From contig ATWD01000002.1 of assembly GCA_000421065.1 (NCBI GenBank), positions 186,001 to 250,000 on the forward strand: a stretch of 64,000 nt of DNA, given 5' to 3'. Of this stretch, positions 39,201 to 47,234 are shown piece after piece; positions within the stretch are counted from its first letter, which is position 1, and the number at the start of each line of letters is the position of its first letter. Source of the stretch: Acidobacteriaceae bacterium TAA 166 (GTDB taxonomy: Bacteria > Acidobacteriota > Terriglobia > Terriglobales > Acidobacteriaceae). The translations under genes and the position numbers were made by a program. The notes beneath the pieces were generated by a model. That model had not been told where the DNA came from and did not search any database. It saw nothing but the letters and a program-made list of their open reading frames with translations.

Positions 39201-39559
39201 GCTTGTGTATCCACCTCCACCACGGTGCTGGCCGACTCGACCTTCAGGATGAAGTCGCGGGTGATCTCTTGGCCGACCTGCAGCGTCAGGCCCTTGGCCA
39301 GCACCGTCGCGAATCCCGGATGCTTGATCTCGAGCGTGTACGTCGAGGGCGGCAACTGCACGATGGCGAAGTGTCCGGAGTTGTTGGTTGTCGCGGTTCG
39401 CTGGACTCCTGTCTTCTCATCGGTGAGTGTGACATCGGTATCCGGAACGGCGGAGTCGTCCGGATCGGTCAGAAAGCCGCCGAAGGAGCCGGTGGTGGTT
39501 TGGGCGAGGCTTGCGGAGACAAAGAACGTCAGGACTGCAAGCAAGCGAAGGAAATTCAT
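36269..39559 (-). CDS. Oar-like TonB-dependent receptor with carboxypeptidase-regulatory domain
   Basis: 1096 residues from the ATG at 39559. A signal peptide (MNFLRLLAVLTFFVSASLAQ) precedes a carboxypeptidase-regulatory-like beta domain (about 25-110, VTLTDEKTGVQRTATTNNSG), then a plug-like region (about 120-240, RQISQLYLLAPG and FRVDSSNYPAELG) and a long beta-barrel ending in the terminal aromatic GTNRQIQLSLRASF. Acidobacteria carry many such Oar-like proteins, probably importing or sensing large or glycan substrates. It is a single gene, with the alginate-lyase-family gene upstream in the same orientation, which hints at polysaccharide use. Confidence 0.88.
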   Translation of the reverse strand: MNFLRLLAVLTFFVSASLAQTTTGSFGGFLTDPDDSAVPDTDVTLTDEKTGVQRTATTNNSGHFAIVQLPPSTYTLEIKHPGFATVLAKGLTLQVGQEITRDFILKVESASTVVEVDTQAATLDTADARVGLNVTPRQVAELPLNGRQISQLYLLAPGAVNSGGGAFDNIRFSGRSNQQNILRTDGVESTSIIDASPGNLNGESTSNFRLQQSLENVQEFRVDSSNYPAELGTGTGGQISFITKSGGNNFHGSVFEYLRNDFFDGRNYFAPRGSLTKLRLNQFGASVGGPILKDRLFFFGSYEGLRQTTSTPFNEATLSAAGRAAAVPSIRPLVDAFPIGTSHPAELDPNIDLVTVIGSNTLTENSGGARIDYNINSRFRLYGRYFRDQGISSQVQNSTLSRYNQTGVPQNAVISLTQIYGPNILNETKVGGNYVKERVTGKSGASPNADISAISLNLTGGVALGGIAGQTGTAAVAQPGGLIRLSSSFNGRGAPYTNTSYSFIDNLSWLVGNHALKFGIEVRPITLYNDQLGGTTYTYSDINAFLHNAPSQIAFNGDLSAQSPFTGLSGVAKLRQNYFIGYAQDEWKATPHITISYGLRYEYYQPLHETRDKAVFFDMNAGTIFPRYNKDWYSSSVLNFGPRLGITWSPEASNGKTVFRIGGGYFYGPGQTEDQLQPEANDRIGTTISAATDPRLRYPLDIPAIYSGYDINSPTLGYQPRAYASNYQVPEKVLSYSMSVQQELPGRTTLMVSYVGSQGRNLFLRSITNKIVNVTTNPTTGAGTAIREFGNRFAEVDYKTSGGADSYNALQTTINRRVGTGLTLGGQYTWGKSIGNSAGSNEANTAQNPFDFSAERGRNNFDIRHSMNISVLYDLPLGRGRQFGGSMSRTANLVAGGWQMGSILNFRSGVPIDVLIVRPDIVYVNTTTGAVSPSPVLIGGVPVTRAVINTLGGGASRNVRRPNVVPGVNPYLKSGLQWVNPAAFSIPAPGTFGNFRRNNLSGPSLTQLDLTLRKVFNVTERANLEFRAEAYNIFNHPNFANPGNIRLAQGISTLQPGQPFSASTAGSLFGTLNSTVSNQIGLGTNRQIQLSLRASF

Positions 39560-39705
39560 GGAAGATGGACCTCTCATTGCGAGGAGTATCCGAGGTCACT
39601 ATGAATATCCCGTAACTATTCGCGGCGCAGCGCAACTATTGATCGAGAGATGGGTACACATCCAATCTTCCGATAACTCCCAGCCTATCTTTCGATTCGC
39701 ATCCA

Positions 39706-40851
39706 TCAGGGACGTGGCCGCGTCACCCACAGCAGCGGTTGCCGGATCGGAAACGTCCGGTCCAGCTCCGGATTCGTGGTGTCGGACGGCAGCGTCTTCC
39801 ACAGCTCCGCATACTCTGGCCGGCTGTAGGCTCGCGCCGCCAGCAACAGCGCGGGCCGTCGCAGGGGAAGCTCGGTGAAGAACGCAGAGTCAGCCCGGTA
39901 CGGCCACGAACCCCGATGCCCGATCGAGGGAAAGATCTTCGCCACGGCCACCCGCATGCCCGGTCCATCCTGCAGCTCATAGTCCCAGACGCTCTCAAAG
40001 CGCGTCGAGAGCAGCTCGCAGGCCCCCGCCAGCATGTCCAGGTTGAACAGGCTGTTCCGGTACGAATTCGGAGTGATCAGCTCACGCGGAAAGGTTCCGT
40101 CGAAGGTGATCTGGGCGCGAATCGTCGTGCTGCGAAAGCGATGCCGCAGCGTCGTCAACGGGCCATCGTCTTTGATATTCAATTTCGCGCATGCCGCCGC
40201 TTGCAGCATCCAGGACGATCCGTTGTGGTCTCGGGAGTCTCGCGCCAGCCCTGCCGTGCGCGAGGTATTCAGCCAGCCGAGATAACTCTCAAACCAGCGA
40301 TTGAGAGTGGTCCGATCTTCCGCCGAAAACGCCTCCGAAGCCTCGAGAAACGGCACCGACTGCGCCACCTCCGCCAGATGCACGGCCTCGATCAAACCCT
40401 CTGGCCTTCCGGTCTTCGCCGGCGCCACCACCTGGGCCAGCTCGAGCGATGGCGTCATCGCCGTCTCCTCCGCGATGAACCACGCCCGCAGATGCGAGGC
40501 CGCCGCGCTGGCGTAACGCTCGTCTTTGGTCAGAACGTACGCCGCGGTGAGTGCCGGGACCCAATGCGCCAGAGCGAACAGGGCATCGCGATGGCCAACG
40601 AATCCATCGGGCTCCGAGTAGTAGTCATGCGGGAACCCGGGAGATCCCGACGCGGCAATCGTCGTCAGAGGCGAGGGCTTCTTCGTGAGGGATCCATCCG
40701 CCGCCGCGAGAATGCGGTCGTGATCGATGGCGGCGACGTTGGGACGCGTCGGCGTTCCGGACGCCGGTGTCTGCGCCCCGAGCCGATTCGTAAGAGTGCC
40801 CACCGTCCCAAGCGCTGCCTGGAAGCAGAAATCTCTCCGCGTGATCTGCAT
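39706..40851 (-). CDS. Alginate-lyase-family secreted protein
   Basis: 381 residues from the ATG at 40851 after AGGAG (a longer frame is open but lacks support). The N-terminus MQITRRDFCFQAALGTVGTL is a Tat-type leader (RRDF). The body is an alpha-barrel with FALAHWVPALTAAYVLTKDE, the NTSRTAGLARDSRDHNGSSW region (catalytic Asn/His typical of PL5-like lyases) and YRNSLFNLDMLAGACELL. It would cleave uronic-acid polysaccharide in the periplasm. It lies just upstream of the Oar-like receptor. Confidence 0.85.
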   Translation of the reverse strand: MQITRRDFCFQAALGTVGTLTNRLGAQTPASGTPTRPNVAAIDHDRILAAADGSLTKKPSPLTTIAASGSPGFPHDYYSEPDGFVGHRDALFALAHWVPALTAAYVLTKDERYASAAASHLRAWFIAEETAMTPSLELAQVVAPAKTGRPEGLIEAVHLAEVAQSVPFLEASEAFSAEDRTTLNRWFESYLGWLNTSRTAGLARDSRDHNGSSWMLQAAACAKLNIKDDGPLTTLRHRFRSTTIRAQITFDGTFPRELITPNSYRNSLFNLDMLAGACELLSTRFESVWDYELQDGPGMRVAVAKIFPSIGHRGSWPYRADSAFFTELPLRRPALLLAARAYSRPEYAELWKTLPSDTTNPELDRTFPIRQPLLWVTRPRP

Positions 40852-40968
40852 CTCACCGTCTCCTCGGGGGAGAAGAGTATCACGGGCTCGCGGAGAGGAG
40901 AGGCCTATCAAGCACATGATTAGGAGTCGTCTCGAATCTCTGCCGCACATCTCTATCAGAGGTCGGTT

Positions 40969-41158
40969 CGCCGCGCCGCTCTTCACCACATCGCACGCGT
41001 GCTCAAACCGGGCGGCGTCGCCCTCCTCCGACTACAAGCAGACCGGAGAGTACGCGGACGAGCTTCGCGGACTCGGTCTTGAGGTCAGCAGACATCGCGG
41101 AAGTTTCCTCAGGACCCTTCCTCCTCCCACCGTGGTCGTCGCCCGCAAACCCTTGTGA
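40969..41158 (+). pseudogene. Remnant of a class I SAM-dependent methyltransferase
   Basis: In one frame RRAALHHIARVLKPGGVALL (motif post I / IV region of methyltransferases) ends near 41030. The next frame then gives DYKQTGEYADELRGLGLEVS, followed by FLRTLPPPTVVVARKPL-stop, the usual C-terminus of the same family. The N-terminal two thirds, including the SAM-binding glycine motif, are missing. It is a 3' gene fragment with at least one frameshift. Confidence 0.65.
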
Positions 41159-41201
41159 CCGGAGAGCCCCGGGGAGCATCCAACCCCCAGGAGGCGACAC
41201 G

Positions 41202-41729
41202 ATGGCAAAGACCGAGTCGGCAGAAAAGACCCAGCCTACGGCAAAGACCCAGCCCGATGAGTTGATCCAGCAGCTTAAGGCTCTTCTGAACGGCGGCCAG
41301 GCCCATGCGACCTTTGACGACGCAGTGAAGAACTTTCCCGTGGAGCATCGCGGCACCGTTCCCGGGGGGCTGCCCTATTCGGCCTGGCAGCTGCTCGAAC
41401 ACATTCGCATCACCCAGCGCGACATCCTCGAGTTCAGTGCACCGCCCTCCGGAGGCTACCAGCCGATGGCGTGGCCCGACGACTACTGGCCCAAGTCCTC
41501 CAAACCCTCCTCGGCGCACGCCTGGGAGACCTCAATCGCAGCTGTGCACAAGGATCGCGAGGCCTTCGAAAGGCTTCTCTCCAAACCCGATGCCGATCTC
41601 TATAAGCCCTTCCGCTGGGGCGATGGACAGAACCTTCTGCGCGAGGCTCTGCTGATCGCCGACCACACCGCCTATCACACTGGCGAGCTGATCATGGTTC
41701 GGCGTCTGCTCGGAATATGGCATCAATAG
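41202..41729 (+). CDS. DinB family protein
   Basis: 175 residues from the ATG at 41202 with AGGAGG 7 nt upstream. After a polar Lys/Thr/Gln leader comes a four-helix DinB/YfiT-like fold with metal-binding His positions: SAWQLLEHIRITQRDILEF, then ADHTAYHTGELIMVRRLLG. Such proteins act as metal-dependent enzymes or thiol transferases (for example bacillithiol transferases), a possible link to bshA; this remains inference. Confidence 0.85.
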   Translation: MAKTESAEKTQPTAKTQPDELIQQLKALLNGGQAHATFDDAVKNFPVEHRGTVPGGLPYSAWQLLEHIRITQRDILEFSAPPSGGYQPMAWPDDYWPKSSKPSSAHAWETSIAAVHKDREAFERLLSKPDADLYKPFRWGDGQNLLREALLIADHTAYHTGELIMVRRLLGIWHQ

Positions 41730-41765
41730 CTCTCTTTGAGACGGATATCTCCCGGAAGGGCCAAG

Positions 41766-42167
41766 ATGAACGAACCTGACGTAATCCGCTCGATGCTGGC
41801 AGCCCGGACCATCGCGGTGGTTGGACTCTCCGACAACCCGGCCAAGCCCAGCCACTATGTCCCGGCTTATATGCAGCAGCATGGCTACCGCATCCTTCCG
41901 GTCAATCCCGGAGTCGAGTCCGTGCTGGGCGAGCGTGCCTACGGTTCCCTCGCAGATCTTCCAGAGAAGCCGGACGTCGTCAATGTCTTTCGCCTGCCGA
42001 AGTATATTCCGGAGATCGTCGACCAGATGCTCTCGCTTGGCTTCAAAAATCTCTGGGTCCAGCAGGGGATCGTCAACGAAGCCGCCGCCGCGAAGGCAGA
42101 GACTGGAGGAATTCAGGTGGTGATGGACCGCTGCATCATGGTGGATCACCGCGCATCCCGTCGATGA
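41766..42167 (+). CDS. CoA-binding domain protein
   Basis: 133 residues: TIAVVGLSDNPAKPSHYVPA at the N-terminus, ILPVNPG, then LWVQQGIVNEAAAAKA and a final VMDRCIMVDH. This is a stand-alone succinyl-CoA-ligase-like CoA_binding (YccU-type) Rossmann domain. The start at 41766 follows GGAAGGG. It is probably co-transcribed with the DinB gene 36 bp before it. The biochemical role of this family is not settled. Confidence 0.87.
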   Translation: MNEPDVIRSMLAARTIAVVGLSDNPAKPSHYVPAYMQQHGYRILPVNPGVESVLGERAYGSLADLPEKPDVVNVFRLPKYIPEIVDQMLSLGFKNLWVQQGIVNEAAAAKAETGGIQVVMDRCIMVDHRASRR

Positions 42168-42246
42168 GAGCCATTTTCTTACTTTCTCCTTCACCTTGAT
42201 CCCGCTGAGACAACAATCTCGGCCGAACGTCTTAAGATAAAGAACG

Positions 42247-44352
42247 ATGAATATTCGACCTAGTCTCGGTTCGCTCCTGCTCGTCGTGTGCGCGTTTTTC
42301 GCGGGTCCCTCTCTCTCTGCTCAGATTCCAGCGGTTGGGGATGGCGGTCCGGGACCGGTCAAGGCGCAGCACCTTACGGTCGAGCTGGCATCGCTGGCTC
42401 CCGTGATCGCTCCCGGGGGAGACCTCCAGGTCGGGCTGGTGATCACGCTCGAAGAGAAGTGGCACGTCTACTGGATCAACGCCGGAGACTCGGGCGATCC
42501 TCCGCGAATCACCTGGACGCTTCCGCATGGCATCACTGCCGGACGCATGCAGTTTCCCATCCCGACCCGCCTTCCGCTCGGCCCCCTGATGGACTTCGGC
42601 TACGAGGATGAGGTCGCTTTTCCGGTCAAGCTGACCGCAGCGAAGGACCTCAAGCCCGGTCCCGTCCATCTTGACGCCAAGGTGAGCTGGCTAGTGTGCC
42701 GCGAGGTCTGCATTCCCGGCCGTGCGCACCTTGGACTCAACCTGACGGTCGATCCCAAGGCCGTCGCTCCCGCCAAGCCGGTCGGAGCGATCGGGGAGGC
42801 GCTGGGGCTTATCCCCAAGCCTCTGCCACAGGGAACGACCCTGACCGTCACCGGGGGCAAGAACGAGTTCGTTCTCGACCTGAAGACCGGCGAGCGCACC
42901 ACCGACGCCGAGTTCTATCCGTTTGACCAGGAACAGATCGCCAACGCCGGCGACCAGAACGCCGAGCCCCTGGCGGATGGCGTTCGTCTTCGCGTGCCGC
43001 GGGCGCCGGAGCTGACCAAGCTTCCGGCCCAGCTGCATGGCGTGTTGAAGCTCGACGATGAGACCGCCTACGACGTGACTGCTCCGGTGGTCGCGGGCGA
43101 GGTTCCCCGGCGCGCCGGCAGCGGACCGGTTCCTCCCTCGGCCAAAGATCTGACGGTGGTGGCCGCCATCGCACTGGCCTTCGTGGGCGGCATCATCCTC
43201 AACCTGATGCCGTGCGTCTTCCCCGTGCTCTTCCTCAAGGGGCTTTCGCTGGTGCAGTCCTCAGGCGAGGACCGCGCCCGCATCCGCCGTCACGGCCTGG
43301 TCTATACGCTGGGGATCCTGGTCTCGTTCTGGGCCATTGTCGCCGCTCTGCTGGCCCTGCGGGCCGGAGGCAGCGAGGCCGGATGGGGTTTCCAGCTGCA
43401 GTCGCCGACCTTCCTCGCCATTCTGGCCTCGGGAGTCTTCTTCTTCGCCCTCTCGCTCGCCGGGCTGTTCGATATCGGCCTCTCGCTCACCAGCGTTGGG
43501 GGCGATCTGGCCCAGAAGCAGGGCTACACCGGCAGCTTCTTCACCGGGGTTCTGGCGACGGTGGTGGCGACCCCCTGCACGGCGCCCTTCATGGGAGCCG
43601 CCATCGGCTTCGCCCTGGCGCAGTCCGCATGGATCACCTTCGCGGTCTTCACCGCGCTCGCTCTCGGTCTGGCCGCTCCGTATCTTCTGCTGAGCTTCCA
43701 GCCCGCGTGGACTCGCCTTCTGCCGCGTCCCGGGGCCTGGATGGAGACCTTCAAGCAGGTCACGGCGCTCATCTTCTTCGCCACCGTCATCTGGCTCACC
43801 TACGTCTACGGCAACCTCTTCGGCGCGGCCGGGCAGGGCGTCTACCGGATCGCCCTTCTGCTGGGCTGCTTCCTTCTGCTGACGATCGCCGGATGGGTTC
43901 TGGGCAGGTGGCCGGCGCGCTGGTCGAGCAGCATCGCCGCCCTGGTCATCGGCATCTTCGCCCTGGCGGTCCCAATCTACCAGCCCAAGCAGACGAGCCT
44001 CGCTTGGGAGCCCTACTCCGAACAGACGCTCAGCCAGGCACGCGCCGCCGGCAAGCCCGTCTTCATCGACTTTACCGCCGCCTGGTGCCTGAGCTGCCAG
44101 GTCAACGAGCGGCTGGTCCTGCGCTCCTCCGACATTCAGAAGGAGTTCGCCCAGAACAAGGTCATGCTGGTAAGGGCCGACTGGACGAAGTATGACGCCG
44201 AGATCACCCGGCAGCTGGCCTCCGTGGGACGCAGCGGCGTGCCCACCTATGTGATCTACCCGGCCGGGAAGGGAGAGGCCGACGTCTTGCCCGAGCTGCT
44301 GACCAAGGACATCGTCCTGACGGCTCTCAAGAAGGATACGAAGCAGCAATAG
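42247..44352 (+). CDS. dsbD: DsbD-like thiol:disulfide interchange protein
   Basis: 701 residues. The signal peptide (about 1-25) precedes an N-terminal periplasmic DsbD-alpha/DsbC-like domain (about 35-290) with cysteines CREVCIPG. Eight TM helices (about 300-560) carry NLMPCVFPVLFLKG and VVATPCTAPFMG, the paired Cys that move electrons across the membrane. A C-terminal thioredoxin domain has FTAAWCLSCQVNERLV. It brings reducing power from cytoplasmic thioredoxin to the periplasm for disulfide isomerisation or cytochrome maturation. Full domain set present. Confidence 0.93.
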   Translation: MNIRPSLGSLLLVVCAFFAGPSLSAQIPAVGDGGPGPVKAQHLTVELASLAPVIAPGGDLQVGLVITLEEKWHVYWINAGDSGDPPRITWTLPHGITAGRMQFPIPTRLPLGPLMDFGYEDEVAFPVKLTAAKDLKPGPVHLDAKVSWLVCREVCIPGRAHLGLNLTVDPKAVAPAKPVGAIGEALGLIPKPLPQGTTLTVTGGKNEFVLDLKTGERTTDAEFYPFDQEQIANAGDQNAEPLADGVRLRVPRAPELTKLPAQLHGVLKLDDETAYDVTAPVVAGEVPRRAGSGPVPPSAKDLTVVAAIALAFVGGIILNLMPCVFPVLFLKGLSLVQSSGEDRARIRRHGLVYTLGILVSFWAIVAALLALRAGGSEAGWGFQLQSPTFLAILASGVFFFALSLAGLFDIGLSLTSVGGDLAQKQGYTGSFFTGVLATVVATPCTAPFMGAAIGFALAQSAWITFAVFTALALGLAAPYLLLSFQPAWTRLLPRPGAWMETFKQVTALIFFATVIWLTYVYGNLFGAAGQGVYRIALLLGCFLLLTIAGWVLGRWPARWSSSIAALVIGIFALAVPIYQPKQTSLAWEPYSEQTLSQARAAGKPVFIDFTAAWCLSCQVNERLVLRSSDIQKEFAQNKVMLVRADWTKYDAEITRQLASVGRSGVPTYVIYPAGKGEADVLPELLTKDIVLTALKKDTKQQ

Positions 44353-44562
44353 CCTGATTTTTAACTTGATGGGCACCTCCCTCTCGGTCTTTCTCAGAGG
44401 AGTGGATGGTCGGTGGCGGCTGTGGCGCGATGCAAACCTGTTGGGACAGGCGACTCCGGTCTAGCACTGCGCTGGTCTGTTGATCTTGGCCATCTCCAGA
44501 TGGAGCTGGATGACTCTTGAAGAGCTGGGGAGGGAACCTCGGCGAAGGCGAAGACTTCCGGC
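44353..44562. other. Intergenic stretch after dsbD
   Basis: No gene, repeat or regulatory motif that I can support, apart from the terminator that follows at 44563. Confidence 0.3.
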
Positions 44563-44609
44563 ACAGAAAGAGCGAACCCCGGCACGCAGCCGGGGTTCGC
44601 TCTTTCTGT
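44563..44609. terminator. Strong 20-bp terminator hairpin
   Basis: Perfect inverted repeat ACAGAAAGAGCGAACCCCGG (44563-44582) and its complement (44590-44609), 7-nt loop. It sits just past the end of the reverse-strand peptidoglycan-binding gene (44635) and after dsbD, so it may serve both strands. Confidence 0.8.
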
Positions 44610-44634
44610 CGTTACTCAGTTGAAGATTCGTTGA

Positions 44635-45057
44635 TTAGCGCTGCGAGAGGCTCATATCGGTGGCCTCATGCAGCGGCTGCTGGCTGGGCAAGACGCTTGA
44701 GGTCTGAGAGGAGCCGAGGCCCAGCTTGATGATGGCGCGGGAGTCGGGGATCAGCTTGGTCTGCCAGCCGTTGTCGGACTGGTACTTCTGCATGGCGCTC
44801 TCGGTGGTGGAGTCCCAGTGGCCGGTGGGCTCGGACATGTAGCCGGAGCGGACGAGCGCGGTCTGGATCTCGGTGGCGCGGGTATCGTCGATGGAGCGCT
44901 GGCCGGTGGCGTGCTTCACGGCAGGCTTTGAAGAGGTCTTTGTCGACTTCGATGTGACAATATGGCGGGTCCGGGTTCGGGCGAGACAGGTCTGGACACA
45001 GGGGGAGAGAGTGACTGCAACGAGTAGGGAGGTGGTGAGGAGTCGGCGTTGCCGCAT
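44635..45057 (-). CDS. Secreted peptidoglycan-binding domain protein
   Basis: 140 residues. The signal peptide (about 1-26) is followed by a Lys/Thr/Ser-rich linker and a PG_binding_1 domain: TEIQTALVRSGYMSEPTGHW, then TESAMQKYQSDNGWQ. The Ser/Gln-rich tail is disordered. Similar proteins attach to cell-wall peptidoglycan; no catalytic domain is present. Confidence 0.83.
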   Translation of the reverse strand: MRQRRLLTTSLLVAVTLSPCVQTCLARTRTRHIVTSKSTKTSSKPAVKHATGQRSIDDTRATEIQTALVRSGYMSEPTGHWDSTTESAMQKYQSDNGWQTKLIPDSRAIIKLGLGSSQTSSVLPSQQPLHEATDMSLSQR

Positions 45058-45218
45058 GAAGAAAGAGACCTCGCTTAGCGGTGTTTGGGCAGAGGATCGA
45101 TCGTTTCTGCCGATTCCCCTACTAAGTTAACTCGGCGTAAATGCCGGATGCAAGAGAAAGATAGTCCGAAATGGATAAATCGTCTTCCGGAATCGGGATT
45201 GATACTTCACTGAGCGAA

Positions 45219-45247
45219 ATTGGGGACGGTACGATACCGTCCCCAAT
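45219..45247 (-). terminator. Terminator hairpin after htrA
   Basis: ATTGGGGACGGTA / TACCGTCCCCAAT, perfect 13 bp with a 3-nt loop, 16 bp past the reverse-strand htrA stop, followed by TTCG rather than a long T-tract. Confidence 0.65.
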
Positions 45248-45262
45248 CCGCTAGGTGATGGC

Positions 45263-46936
45263 CTACGGCAAGGTGCCGCCGATGTACGTGTTTCCGCGGT
45301 CCTTCTGCAGGGGAGAGTGAACCACGAAGACCACATCGTCCTTCGACTTGAGGGAGTTGACGATGGTGCGGTAGCTGGCCTCATCGGTCACCGGCTTTTT
45401 ATTGATCTCGGTGATGATCTGGCCCTTGATCAGACCGATGTCGTCGGCGAAGGTGCCTGGCTTGGTGCTGGTGATGATGACGCCATGCGAGATCCCGGTC
45501 TTCTGTGCGATCTGTGGCGGGATGGCCGAGACGGTGATGCCGAGCTTGGCCATTCCGGCGTCGGACTCCTGCGGTCCGTTGTTGTCGTTGTCGTCGTTGT
45601 TTCCGGCGAGGTCGGCGTAGGTCTTGGCACGGTCGCCGATCACGACATTGGCCGAGGCCTGCTTGCCATCGCGGAGATAGCCAAGCTTGACAGAGCTTCC
45701 GACCTTGCGGCCGGAGATGTCGTTGACCAGGTCGTCGCCGTCCTTGATCTCGTGTCCGTCGATCGAGACGATGACGTCGCCGGGCTGGATTCCGGCCTTG
45801 GCGGCGCCTCCCGAGGGCGTGATGGTCGAGACGATGACGCCATTCTTGAAGCCATACATGCGACCCACCGCCGAGCTGGTGGAGGGCTGGAAGCTGATGC
45901 CGATGGAGCCGCGGACCACCTTATGCTCCGGACCGATGAGCATGTTGTAGACGTTGGCGATGATGTTGGACGGCATGGCGAAGCCGACACCCTGCGAGCC
46001 CATGGACTGGGTGTAGATGGCGGTGTTCATGCCGATGACCTCGCCCGCCATATCGACCAGGGGGCCGCCGGAGTTGCCGGGATTGATGGCCGCGTCGGTC
46101 TGGATGAAGCGCTGGAACTGGTTGGAGGCGACTCCGCCGGGGCCGGGGGCCTCATCGATGGAGCGATTCTTGGCCGAGACGATGCCCGCCGAGACGGTCT
46201 GGGAGAGGCCGAAGGGCGAACCGATGGCCAGAACCCAGTCGCCGACCTGAGCGCCCTCGGAGTTGCCGAGCTTGATGGTCGGCAGGGTCTTGTCGGGCTC
46301 GATCTTGATGACGGCGATATCCGTATCCTTGTCGGTGCCGATTACCTTCGCGGGACGGCCTGGATCGGTCGGGTTATCGGGGTCGGTCGAGAGGCGGACG
46401 TAAATGCGATCGGCCTTGTCGACGACGTGGTTGTTGGTGATGATGTAGCCGCGTGGATCGACGATGAAGCCCGAACCGAGGGCGCGGCGCTCGCCGCCCA
46501 TGGGATTGCCGTCGCCGTCGTCGTCACCGCCGCCTTGGCCGCCGAAGAAGCGGTTGAAGAAGTCCTGCATGTCGTTCTGCTGATCGTCGTCATCGCCGCC
46601 CGGGGCCTGGCCGCGCGGAACGGGAATGGCGCGACGTCCGCGGCGTCCCTGCTGTTGTTGCTTGGGCAGGGATTCGGTGTTGATGTTGACGACGGCAGGG
46701 CCGACCTGTTTGGCGATCTGCGAGAAACCGTTGGAGAGGGTGGCCGCGGCGGGGATCACGAGCGGCTTCGCATCGGAGCTGTTGGGGGCCTGCTCCTTGC
46801 CGCTGACGCCGTGGGTGATTACGGAGCCAACGAGGATGCCGGCCGAAAGGGTTCCCAGTAGGGCAAAGGTCGTGGTGAGACGGTGGCTGCGCATGCGATT
46901 CAGCCAGCTCGTGGGCTTGCTTGTCGGTGTATCCAT
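45263..46936 (-). CDS. HtrA/DegP-like periplasmic serine protease
   Basis: 557 residues. An N-terminal TM/signal anchor (about 19-42) precedes a Gly/Asp-rich linker (about 100-140, many Asp-Asp-Gly) and a trypsin-like domain with His in NNHVVDKADR, Asp in DKDTDIAVIKI and Ser in GNSGGPLVD. Two PDZ domains follow (about 330-420 and 455-550; IQPGDVIVSIDG, LIKGQIITEINKKP). It degrades or refolds misfolded envelope proteins. All catalytic residues are present. It stands alone. Confidence 0.93.
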   Translation of the reverse strand: MDTPTSKPTSWLNRMRSHRLTTTFALLGTLSAGILVGSVITHGVSGKEQAPNSSDAKPLVIPAAATLSNGFSQIAKQVGPAVVNINTESLPKQQQQGRRGRRAIPVPRGQAPGGDDDDQQNDMQDFFNRFFGGQGGGDDDGDGNPMGGERRALGSGFIVDPRGYIITNNHVVDKADRIYVRLSTDPDNPTDPGRPAKVIGTDKDTDIAVIKIEPDKTLPTIKLGNSEGAQVGDWVLAIGSPFGLSQTVSAGIVSAKNRSIDEAPGPGGVASNQFQRFIQTDAAINPGNSGGPLVDMAGEVIGMNTAIYTQSMGSQGVGFAMPSNIIANVYNMLIGPEHKVVRGSIGISFQPSTSSAVGRMYGFKNGVIVSTITPSGGAAKAGIQPGDVIVSIDGHEIKDGDDLVNDISGRKVGSSVKLGYLRDGKQASANVVIGDRAKTYADLAGNNDDNDNNGPQESDAGMAKLGITVSAIPPQIAQKTGISHGVIITSTKPGTFADDIGLIKGQIITEINKKPVTDEASYRTIVNSLKSKDDVVFVVHSPLQKDRGNTYIGGTLP

Positions 46937-47189
46937 CAGTAGGTCAAACCTCTTTCATTGGCATCCTGCCCTCGCTCTGGGGCGAGACAGGCCAAGGGTT
47001 TAAGTATAGTCCTCGATGCCATGGGAATCACGCCGCTTTTGGGCAATCGCGTCTTCCGGCGGGGGAGACAAAAGGGACGCTCGTGCTTGGGTTCAAAGGC
47101 AACTCCGTGATTAGACGCGAAGGGAGGGTAAATGTATTCCTGAGACGCTGATGGGGAGGCGTTCTTTTGACCGTTTTTTTTACGTTTTT
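46937..47189. other. Intergenic region upstream of htrA
   Basis: About 250 bp without a supported gene; small frames here are shadows. The T-rich segment at 47166-47190 lies outside the EamA gene end. Confidence 0.3.
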
Positions 47190-47234
47190 CTAGGAAAGGC
47201 GATGGCCCGGCCGGCAGGCCATCGCCTTTCCTAG
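47190..47234. repeat. 18-bp hairpin spanning the end of the EamA gene
   Basis: CTAGGAAAGGCGATGGCC and its complement, with a 9-nt loop, include the reverse-strand stop. The middle GGCCCGGCCGGCAGGCCAT (47204-47222) recurs exactly at 55152-55170, just after another stop codon. In the EamA direction the hairpin is followed by A-rich, not T-rich, DNA. Confidence 0.6.

Noticed and set aside
43261..44376. 371-residue reverse frame opposite dsbD
   Set aside because: Antisense to an unmistakable DsbD-like gene; biased composition.
45317..46861. 514-residue forward frame opposite htrA
   Set aside because: Antisense shadow rich in Asp/Gly/Val with no domain; HtrA motifs on the reverse strand are decisive.
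47190..47234. Hairpin as intrinsic terminator of the EamA gene
   Set aside because: In the gene's direction it is followed by an A-rich, not T-rich, tract; listed as a repeat instead.
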